Source of the DNA: Capillidium heterosporum
Lineage: Eukaryota > Entomophthoromycota > Entomophthoromycetes > Entomophthorales > Capillidiaceae
DNA: 64,000 bases
Reading direction: 5' to 3'
Assembly (NCBI GenBank): GCA_016630905.1
Contig: WBMQ01000005.1
Coordinates: 1,054,001 to 1,118,000 of the forward strand
Position numbers and translations under genes: made by a program. Below the pieces are notes generated by a model. It did no database searches. It was given only the letters and a program-made list of their open reading frames with translations, and was not told the DNA's origin. Below, one piece after another: positions 1 to 9,601 of this stretch (position 1 is the first letter of the stretch; each line of letters begins with the position of its first letter).

Positions 1-956
1 AGTGGTCAAACTCGGCGATGACTGGAGAAGTTAGAACGAGGCTGCGCATCTCGGTACAACGTTGCATATAAGTGGCATAGCTGTTGTGAAAGGCAGCTTG
101 GCATTGGTACAGCGCCAAGAAACAGGGTATAGCCCATTGTTCCCGTAGTTCCCACAAGGTTGGAAGTTCTTTTTTAAGTAGATCGTTAAGTAAATTGAAG
201 TCATCTTCAGCTTGCTGAACTAAAGTCTCATACTAAAAATGATGGTTACATTAATATATAAAAGTTGTAATGTATACCTTGTAAAGTGATTTCTCCCCAG
301 CCACATCTAGACTTGGCTTGTTGCGGTACTTATCCAAGGATTCAGTATGGCGAGTCAAGTCGGTCAACTTATGATTCCTCTTGGTAATTAACTTGCGAAT
401 GGACTTTAGTATGGATAGGAGTTCCGATAATGGGTTGATGACCCTATCGTTAAGTGTATTCTAAAAACAATGAGTTTATAAAATTGAATAAAATTACAAT
501 ATGCTCCTTCATCTCAAGTTGAATCTCTTGGCATAAATTCATGTAGTTGTCGACATTATCGCGCTTAGTAGAGTCGGCCTTCACTTTGTCATACTCACCG
601 AGGTTTTCGTACAGCTGGGATAGGATAGCTGGAATGGAGGCCTGGTGTGTCAACATGGCTTAAATAAAGTTTAATTCCAGCCAAAATGAAAATGCTACCG
701 TTATAAGAAGTATTTATCTGTTTAGCTTGGCCCAAAAATGCTTCGGTTTCCGTCTCAACCGTTTTCAACCTACCGTCGTGTAAGTCAAACTCCTCATCCC
801 TAGTTTCTAGAAATGTCAATGTAATTCAATACCATAACTACCTTTGGAGAGTCCAAATCTGTTCTTTGTGTTATGTGGTAGTCGTTCTACCGCCTTTTTA
901 AATCCTTTCCTAATTGGTAGTTAGCCTTGTCAGCATAATCTTGGTTACCAGCTCAT
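1..956 (-). CDS. BAR-domain protein, Rvs161/Hob3-like (3' partial)
   Basis: N-BAR family protein of the amphiphysin type, which in yeasts bends membranes during endocytosis and actin-patch function. Exons: 956-949, 909-842, 806-699, 658-498, 460-278 and 232 to the window edge. Introns are 35-45 nt, all GT...AG, and phase is continuous. The first exon is only 8 nt, encoding MSW when joined; the resulting N-terminus MSWKGFKKAVERLPHNTK closely resembles MSWEGFKKAINRAG of Rvs161. Further family landmarks are TRDEEFDLHDGRLK, the KKRNHKL-like segment (here TKRNHKLTDLTRH), and the final helix with LKKELPTLWELREQ. About 253 residues are visible against roughly 265 in Rvs161, so only the last few residues should be missing. 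Confidence in the family is high; assignment to Rvs161/Hob3 rather than another BAR group is an inference from this remembered comparison. Confidence 0.85.
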
Positions 957-1583
957 CAGTTCGTGATAAAGTTGTTGGCTTAGAAATTGGAGTCTGAATT
1001 TGATAAACACAGACTATGATATCAGATTATCAAAATCGAACACTTTCAGTTTGACATTTGGGAATTCCAAACCTTCCATTTAGAACAATCGGGGAAATTT
1101 TTAATAGTTAGTAATTTCACCTAATAGTAAGGGTAAATATCAATCAACCACGCTTCAAGCAGTAGCTTGTTGAAAGCTTTTACACATATACCCCAGTATA
1201 TGCATATATTAGCTCAAATTTCAAGTAGATCAATGAAGCTAGTTACAAAGATTACTTCTTACCTCAACTAAACATCTCTTAAAAAGGTCGCTGCTGTCAC
1301 TTTGGATATATTAACTTTTGGCTCCTTACTTTCATCTCTTAAATTTTAATCTAACTAAAGAAGGCTGTATAGGCTACAAAGCTCAATGCCCTATAATGCT
1401 CTTATACAGTCCTTAATCAGACTAAAGGTATAAAAAATAAAGCTAAAAAAGTACTAATTTTCAGAATCAATGTAATTATACCAGTTGTGACTTTTATAGT
1501 GTATGCAAAAATAAATCGAAGCTTGCTTTCGATTATTGCCATATCTGTACAATATGTATTATAAATGCTAGTTGTATTTCGAT

Positions 1584-1621
<38 letters not shown>

Positions 1622-3861
1622 AAAAATACAAAGAAACTAGTGCAGTTTGCTTCCAAAATCTCATATATATTGTCAATTGGTCAATTATGCTTATCCATCC
1701 ATTTATTGAAAGAATTACTGAGTATTTGGAAGTCAAGCCAACTGCTTTAATTAGGATGTTGGGATATATTGGATTAGATGTTATAAAAAATAACTTTTAT
1801 AGCTGATAGCAACGATAGCTAAGTTGAAATAATTTATGAGATCAAGCTTAGATTGAAGGTAAAGTATTTAGTTCTATTCATTGCCTCAATTCTAGCCTCA
1901 GACTTTTCTTTATCCTCATCTTGAGGCTTCAATGTCATATTTTCATCTCATCTAATTAGATTTGATACTTCTTTCTATATACTATCTATGCTTTTTGAAA
2001 TTCTCGTCTTTAAAGAAGGGGGTTGATTTGCTACCATCATTGATACACTGTATCATTGCGACATAAAAATATGATCCAGGAAGAATACGATGCAATTGAA
2101 AAAACCTATGAGAACTTTAAATGCTAGTTTAGTGTAAAGATGTATAGTACCATTTCCATATTTAGACCAAATGGCTAAAAATTCGTTATCGTGGCCTGCC
2201 ACATTATATAGCATTCTTACCACAAACCTACCGAAGCAGATGAAGCAGAACAGAGGGTAAAGGGAGCTGTAGCTATTAGTAACCGATCACAATAGAATGA
2301 ATACATTCAAAGTATGGGTTTCTTGATAATGAAAGCTTGTTACTTAGTGGTGATGCTAATATTCTTTCTTTTCAAATTTATGCTTTCTGATGATATAATA
2401 TTAATGTTCTTCTGTAACTTGAAAGTTACAAGCACGGCTATAACGAAGCAGTAGATCATGGTGATCATCATAAGGAAAACTGTAAGGAAAAAGTTTAGAA
2501 GCTACGAGTGAAGAAATAGGTAATTTAAGTAGCAAGGCTTGTCCTTATTCCTTTCAATCATGCTTAACTCTAACATCATTAGTATATCCATAGCTTGTAA
2601 GTTATTGTAAGATGAGATCGATATAGCAAGTGATATAGTTAAAAGCGTTTTCATTAGGGCTTAAAATATTTATTCTGGAGATATATTGGTTTGAGATTAT
2701 CAGAAATTACTATGTTTAAAAAGCAGTATGTGATCTTACCAAAAAGTCGATAGAGCCCTAGGAAGTTACAAAAAAGCTTTGCTTCAGTTTTAAAGTAATG
2801 GCTACTGACGATGTTGTTGATTAGGTCTACAAAGGAGATCCCAGTTTGCAAATGTAAGCTACCTTACTTTATTATATCTTATTTATAAAGGACCAGTCGA
2901 ATTTAGTATTAGTATTTACTCAAAACACTACGAAAGACTGTCATCAGGATGATAGCTATCAAATATAGAATTATGCTGGTATATGCTAAATATGAGATGA
3001 GAACTTATAGACCTTTATTATGTTCTGTGGTAGCTACTCATTCATTTTTCCAAATAAATTGCTGATGGTGTTAAGATAGAAAGGTTGGTCTTTGTAACTC
3101 ATCCTTTTATAAACCGAAAATTTAATAAATATTCGAGGGTATAGATTCTCAGAGTAACTATTTTGAATAATTTGGATATGTATTATATGGAAATAGCTTT
3201 TAATAAACGAATTTTACCAAGATATTTATTTAAGCTTGAGATATTAGATAGATGGGCTGACAGGTCGAATTAATATTCTTTGCGATCTTCCATATACAGT
3301 CTCTTGGTAGGACTGCTTCAACGAAAAGATACTGTAAATGGATTATATCTGCATTTAAAACATATACCTTTTTATATCCTCTTTCATCACTTCACTATCC
3401 TCAGATCCTGTAACCTTGCTAAAGAAATTATATGGTGTTTAAATCAGCCGAACTATTTTATAAGTTTGCCACTCAATTTATATATTCCTTCGAATTATTA
3501 GCACAAAATAAAATACAAGCTCTGAAACTAAAAAAGTTTATTTGCAGACTGGAATTAAACAAATTTGCTAAGCTTAACTAAGGTGCTATTTATTCAAATA
3601 CTTAAATGTTGAAGCAAAAACTATTATAGCTTGATTGAAAACACCATAGTATTTTTAATTGAGTATGAGCTATATATAACTTGAAAGTATTACATAAGAC
3701 TGAATATATATTTTATTTTATACAGCGTATAATTAATTATTCCGATACTTTAATTCTGATCGCATAACTGTCAACCAAATAGTTTGTATATATTTATTAT
3801 ATAGAAAGAAAAGTCAAAATAGATTACCAAAATCATAAAAAAATGAATGTGTATATGTAGT
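957..3861. other. AT-rich intergenic region
   Basis: No gene can be supported. The open frames here mostly start at TTG/GTG, lack family resemblance, and several are generated by the TA microsatellite. A minus-strand stretch around 1835-1940 encodes an acidic peptide beginning MTLKPQDEDKEKSEAR that looks slightly coding-like, but no partner exon was found. Confidence 0.5.
1588..1619. repeat. (AT)16 microsatellite
   Basis: An uninterrupted AT dinucleotide run of 32 nt, flanked by ordinary AT-rich sequence. It creates Ile-Tyr-rich open frames on both strands that should not be read as genes. Confidence 0.95.
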
Positions 3862-4212
3862 TTATTTACAGATAATTAAAAAAGGCTTTACAATACATCT
3901 AAATGGCAGCAATAATATTATTATTCTGCTTAGAAAGGCTGTTGGCATCAACATCCTACTTATGGAACCTATAACTAGAGACAGCTGCTTGAGTATTTCA
4001 GTTGAACTCGTTTTATTAAAGTTGTTGGCCTGGACAGCATTGTTGCTGTTTACAACGATTGAATCGAATTCATAAAACCCACTGCAGCCATAGGGCGAAT
4101 ATAAACCAGGACTGTAGCCATAAAGCGAGTACAAGTCGCTTCTGTAACTACAATTGTTGATGTAGGTAACCGAAATAGTGGCAGTAGCAAGAGTGATGAG
4201 GAAAAACTTCAT
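3862..4212 (-). CDS. small secreted Tyr/Ser/Gly-rich protein, hypothetical
   Basis: Begins MKFFLITLATATISVTYI, a plausible signal peptide, followed by a short tyrosine-, serine- and glycine-rich segment with two near-repeats (SLYGYSPGLYSPYGCSG). A TATAAAT motif lies at 4247-4253 on the same strand. Unspliced the product is 116 residues, but its last third is hydrophobic and unlike the rest. A candidate 34-nt intron (about 3972-3939, GTAGGATG...CTAAGCAG) would end the protein soon after VIGSI, giving about 80 residues. No family recognised. A secreted cell-surface or effector-like role is only a guess from the signal peptide and composition. Confidence 0.5.
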   Translation of the reverse strand: MKFFLITLATATISVTYINNCSYRSDLYSLYGYSPGLYSPYGCSGFYEFDSIVVNSNNAVQANNFNKTSSTEILKQLSLVIGSISRMLMPTAFLSRIIILLLPFRCIVKPFLIICK

Positions 4213-6010
4213 TTTAAATATAATGCGATGTAGTTATGTGCATTTGATTTATAAATTACTTTTCAATGAATATTTTTAATTTGGCAACCTACATATTTAT
4301 TTAGTGATAAATTGCTAATTTAACATATAAAGGATATATGTATATACGATCAGAAAATTATACTAACTACCTGGCATTTTAGTACATCGATACTGATAGC
4401 TAAGTTTTGATATTTAACTAATTGTTTAATAAACTATTGTTTAATAAGTACATATTATTATGGAGAAAAAACGGTTTTATCAAATCGTTGCGTAGAAATA
4501 TAGTTTTAAGCTTCATATAGAATACTAACGGTACAAAACTCAATGTACATTTTGAAAAAGTCAAAATATAATTTATACCTTCATTTAGAACGTCCTTGCC
4601 AAATTTAACTAAAGCAATGCTGAAAGTTTTCAAACAGAAAACAGCGTACTTTAGACAGATATGTTCAAAATAGCATTCAAAATGAGACATATTTTTGGCA
4701 TAGGGTATAGTTTTCTCATGTTTCTTTCAAGACACCCAACTTAAATAAGGCTGTAAAAAGAAACTTTGCGAAAAGCTTTAAATCTTTAGTTTATCATTTT
4801 AAGCGAAATTTATTACGATTCAGTCGATTCAAAACAGAAAATAGTGATTCCTATTATTAAACTGCACTACTAATCTGATGTCTAGAACAGTTGTAGCGTA
4901 CACTATATCTAATACTTGGAGGAAATAGTAGTATCTTTTGGATACCATAATAAACTTTACATTTTGGACCCAACTCAAAAAAAGATCTTGATTAAAAAGA
5001 ATCTTTTATAAAAACCACTTATATATTTAATGTCAGCTATTTTATTTTTTACCACAATTCCCGTATAAAAACGTCCTTATTCATCTACCTCATATTTAAA
5101 TTTTGTCTACTGCTTCGAAATTTCATAGCTTATTCCTTAATCAGTCAGCTTCATATATAGTTGACGTACTAATATGCATTCAATTTGTTGAGAAATTTAT
5201 ATCTGGTTTCCAACTGCCACATCAGTTTACACTTTGATTAGTGTTTGTTTTGTTTTGCAAGGTATGAAATAATGTTTAGAATGTAATCAAATTTGTGGCA
5301 AAAGATCATTTAGCTGCAAGCTGCAAATTAGACTGGAAGCTATTCAGTTTCATTTCTGAGGAGCTGTTGATTAGTGGTGAAAATGCGGCAAATTTTAGTA
5401 GAAGGCTCGGTACACTAATTATTATCCGCATGCCTTTGATATCTGGTAAGTAACAACATGGTGAAGTTTAAGAATACAGCCTATAGTACAATGTCAAATA
5501 TATTTTCAACTTAGCTCCTCAGCTAAATCGTATATCGAACATCAGACTAGTCTTCTTTTCATAAGTAACCTATATTTGTGCTACACTCCGACAAAATACT
5601 TTGGGTTAAGTATTTTATCTCTTACTAACAATTCACTTTAAATCGCTATATATTTGGTTTCTACTACATTAATCAGCTACTAGTCTATTTAATCTTATCT
5701 GGGATTAGTTACTCTTTAGGTACGAGTCATTAAATCCCAACTTCAATGGTGGACTACTGCGACTAAAACACATGTCTGCCTTTTTTTAAAAATAATCCAC
5801 TTACATGTCGCCAAGCTATGCCTATCTCTCAAATTTCGATATATATAGTGAAATTTTTGCACAGAAAGAAGAGAGCTTCTTGAGATTTAGGTCTTCAAGC
5901 TTTTAAGATCATATATTTAGTTAGATTAGTTTAATTAAAAGTTTAGATTTCTAGCCAGTAGTTTTACAGATACTAAGACTTAAGTATTTTTATTGGATAT
6001 AAAGAATTCA
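4213..6010. other. AT-rich intergenic region
   Basis: Nothing supportable beyond the promoter side of the gene ending at 4212. Short open frames such as 4418-4690 (minus) lack a family match, splice partners or biased composition. Confidence 0.5.
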
Positions 6011-6150
6011 ACCGCGTCTATATTAGCCAGCCCACAACATGATTAAACATGTCATATCCCTTGCCGAAGATCTCGCCAAATTCGGCTGAATCCACTCGGC
6101 CGGAAGTTCAAGCCAGTGATCAGATACTTGGCGAGGGCGACCATCCAACA
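6011..6150. other. GC-rich island, partly 5S rRNA-like; origin unknown
   Basis: A block of about 140 nt that is clearly less AT-rich than the kilobases around it. On the plus strand, CGGAAGTTCAAGCC followed by GATACTTGGCGAGGGCGACC (6101-6142) resembles the internal control region of 5S rRNA genes (box A and box C). The spacing is about 7 nt too short and the 3' half of a 5S gene is missing. On the minus strand it also encodes short open peptides, for example one ending in a TTCGGCAAGGGATATGAC context, so a coding relic is equally possible. Confidence 0.3.
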
Positions 6151-6322
6151 TTATATATTTTCCATCAATATTAAATATAAAGCTGTAAGTTTACAGAAGC
6201 ATAGCATTTGAACTGTTAAAATCATATAAAATATAGAAAATATGTTTTATTTTTAGTATTTAGATCACGGATCGCAAATACGTAGCTAAGTTTTTTAAAA
6301 TATATAGTCATGTGAATTAAGG

Positions 6323-6916
6323 TTAGACCCCATGTGCTTTTTTACGAATATTTTTGATCGGTTCGTATGGCTTAGATTCTGGTTTAGGTTTAGCCTCTGG
6401 TTTATAGGGTTTGGGAGCTGGCTTCGGTGCCGGCTTAATCTCGGGCTTATAAGGCTTTGGCTGAGGTTTAGGCTCAGGTTTATGAGGCTTTGGCTCTGGC
6501 TTATAAGGCTTGTGGTCTGGCTTTGGTATTGGTTTAGTTTTGGGCTTGTAGGGTTTCGGCTCTGGTTTTGGTACTGGCTTGATCTCAGGTTTGTAAGGCT
6601 TTGGTTCAGGTTTTGGCTTCTGCTCCGGCTTGTAAGGTTTAGGCTGAGACTTTGGCTTCTTTTCAGGTTTATAGGGCTTCGGCTCTGGTTTTGGAACTGG
6701 TTTGACCTCTGGCTTATAAGGTTTTGGTTCAGGTTTTGGCTTCTGTTCCGGCTTGTAAGGTTTAGGCTGAGGCTTTTTCTCGGGCTCGTAAGGCTGGATC
6801 CTTACCTTTCCCCTCTTTTCGACATCAGCTACTTCAGCTAGAGGAGTGGATACAACCTGGCTTATAAGACTTAGGAAGACGAAAAGTATAGCGGTGAGTT
6901 TGAAAGTAAAATACAT
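6323..6916 (-). CDS. secreted Lys-Pro repeat protein with Kex2 site
   Basis: Single-exon gene of 197 residues. Residues 1-23 form a clear signal peptide (MYFTFKLTAILFVFLSLISQ then VVS). A short propeptide follows, ending in VEKR at 32-35, a classical Kex2 cleavage site. The mature part is almost entirely a degenerate repeat built on PKPYKPE with KPKPEPKP and KPVPKPEP variants, giving a highly basic, probably extended polypeptide. It lacks cysteines and has no KR sites between repeats, so it is not obviously a multi-peptide precursor. A TATATAAAG box lies 57 nt upstream of the ATG. It could be a wall-associated or adhesive protein; no family was recognised and the function is inferred from composition only. 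Confidence 0.75.
   Translation of the reverse strand: MYFTFKLTAILFVFLSLISQVVSTPLAEVADVEKRGKVRIQPYEPEKKPQPKPYKPEQKPKPEPKPYKPEVKPVPKPEPKPYKPEKKPKSQPKPYKPEQKPKPEPKPYKPEIKPVPKPEPKPYKPKTKPIPKPDHKPYKPEPKPHKPEPKPQPKPYKPEIKPAPKPAPKPYKPEAKPKPESKPYEPIKNIRKKAHGV
6365..6800 (-). repeat. PKPYKPE-type coding repeat
   Basis: Imperfect tandem repeat in the secreted protein gene, with recurrent words equivalent to KPEPKPYKPE. It also creates a long but spurious Trp/Leu/Arg-rich open frame on the opposite strand. Confidence 0.85.
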
Positions 6917-6964
6917 TTTGATGATTTGAAGTAGTTTAATATTTAAAATGTTAACAACCAGTTT

Positions 6965-6973
6965 CTTTATATA
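6965..6973 (-). promoter_or_regulatory. TATA box of the Lys-Pro repeat gene
   Basis: TATATAAAG on the minus strand, 57 nt upstream of the start codon. The secreted peptidase genes at 50-62 kb show a similar spacing. Confidence 0.6.
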
Positions 6974-9601
6974 CAGTATCTATTTCTACACTCCTGAGCA
7001 ATAAATCAGGGACTAACGCCTTGTTTAAGGCTAATATTTCATAGACTAAATTTTTGTGTGTAGAAAATTATATTTTCCTATTTTACGACACCCAATTTCT
7101 TAGACTATTAAATTTCTAATATCGTTGAATTTTGAAAAAAATAATGCATTTTTAATATTTATATAAGGCCAAATACTGGATATATATATACTTACAGTAT
7201 GTTAACATAAATACAGTATATTATAGTTAAGCAAATTGTACAATATATAGTTACTTTTATCGGTGTCAGCTCCTATTGCTTTCAAAGATAAAAAATTTGA
7301 AATAATGGCGAATAATATTTATAAAATAGTCAAAATCAATACGATATGGCCAGCAGTATTTCAACCTTTATAAACTAAAATAATATAGTGTACAATAATT
7401 GCACCTAATAAGAGAAATATGTTTAAATTTGAAAGTTTTATCCAAAGTACATTACGATAAGCTTTATATTTTACACCACTGCTCTTGATTCTCCAGGAAT
7501 TTATAACGATTACATACACTATTTTTAAGCCAACTACTTATACATTAGGCTTTATAAATATCATTTACTATTCTCAGATTCATATAGAAAGAGTCTAAAT
7601 ATACCTTTTAGAATACATTGGCTTACCGAATATACGAATAATTACATAATAATTTTGAATAGGTGAGTAGCCATCCATCAAAGTTAGTTTAGGAAATGTC
7701 TTGTGTTGAATTTGATTTAAACACTCAAAACCAACCTTTCAATTATAGGACCAACACCAACATATAATAAAAGATATCCAATTCAATTTATCTAAATTTT
7801 CATTCTGTATCTCTGATTTTTGATATAAACTAGCAATCCATCTCTTTAAAGCATATATTAAAGTTAATGAAAGTTTCAATGTTTACAAATAGCCATTTTC
7901 AACATCTGAACTAACCAAATAAAAAAATGTTTTAATTTTAAATAATCATAGATGGACTTGGTTTTTATTGATTCAACTATGATATAGTATAATCTCAATG
8001 TCAAAGATATAACAAACCAAAGACTATAGTCAAGCTTTTAAATTTTATACCCGAATATGAAGAGTTATTTCTCAGTAAGTTCCGTACAGATACCTCAAGC
8101 TGTTTAAAAAATTTCAAATAAATATCCTATAAATTTACTATAAAATACTTTAAAGTTGATGTTACTGTAATTATAGTCTGTGCTAATATATACTGAAGTT
8201 TAGTGAAGCTTTTTCAAGGGAAGCTTACTCAAATTAAAAAGGTAGTATAATGAAACTCTTGCTACTCAAATCATTGAAGAAATAGTTATTATCCCGATAA
8301 AGTTGATTTATATAAAGGTAAAAGGGATAATTGTTGATATAAATAGATTGAAAGAATCGTTTTTAATTTCGTATAAAAGTAAAATTAATAGGCTTGTAAA
8401 TTTATAAATACTATATCTATTTAAAAGCCTTGCTCTTTACTATACTTGCATTTAGACCAAGTACTTAGAGTGCCAGAACCCATTCAAAGAGCTCTAAAGG
8501 TACATGAAAAGAATCCCTATATCGAAAATTCTCTACTTTCATTCTACAAGAGCATATATAGTCAAGGTTTTAATCATCTATAGCTATTTATTTGGCATTA
8601 CTTCATCAGAACAGACTTCCAAATTATAAAGTTTAATCTTTAATTGCCTGGCTGCGATAGGTCATTTACCTCTTGAAATTACTTTTTGCCATGACATCTT
8701 ACATATCTCATATTATGAACTGAAGCCCAACCTAGTTGTTGAATACAACTTAAAGATATCAAAATATAAGCTTTAGTGATGTACGTCAAGAATTAATTGA
8801 AGGAGATATATAAATAGTGGGGTAGGTAGCTTACCCAGTCAGTTTATTTCGATATGTAGGTGTGGTATTGAAATTTAGGCTATATGCATAGTTTTAACAA
8901 TGTAAATTTTGAGAAAAGCAATCATATATAATAGCTATATACGCTACATACCTTTATATATACAAAATATAATTTTTTTAGGAAAAATTGATATGGTTTT
9001 AGAGTTTCAGAAAAGTTAATTTGGATTTCGACTTGAACTAATATAAACTTTATAAATAGCATGAATGGTTCAAATTCCAAAATATGAAAATAAATTTGAA
9101 GATAGTATATAGCCATAGAAGCTATACCAAACATAAAAACTCAAAGATATGATGCTACTATAAAGTTCATTTATAGTACCTCAGCATTTTTGGAATTTAT
9201 ATATTCAGGCTATATGTAAGGAAAAAGCAAATGTTGCTATTTTATCACCATATCAAATGTAAATTAACAGAATAAGTATACTAGATATCGTAGAAAAGTT
9301 CATACTGTATATTGGAAGTGTTATACACCTTTATTTTATTCTACAATCAAAAGAAATATAAGGGGTGGGTGATTTACCTCGGTTAGTCTATTAGAACTGA
9401 CTTTGGATTCTGTATTTTAAAGGCTAAATTGGTAGTATATGTAACATTGCTTACAAATTAAGCTTCTAATTCCATATACCTATCGCCACTAAACGAAACT
9501 TAAAGTGTATTTAAAAGAATGGATAAAGCTAAAGTTGAGCGTCAAAAAATTTATTGATAAGCTAAAAAGTAAGGATAACGAAATTCAAGCAGAGTAAAAA
9601 C
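6974..9601. other. AT-rich intergenic region
   Basis: About 2.6 kb with no supportable gene. The minus frame at 8922-9134 has no recognisable content. Scattered TATA-like words occur, as expected at this base composition. Confidence 0.5.

Noticed and set aside
1417-1750. Open frames with Ile-Tyr runs on both strands
   Set aside because: Created by the (AT)16 microsatellite.
6332-6841. 169-residue plus-strand open frame rich in Trp, Leu, Phe and Arg
   Set aside because: Exact antisense of the Lys-Pro repeat gene; its composition is a by-product of the repeat, and the opposite frame has a signal peptide, Kex2 site and TATA box.
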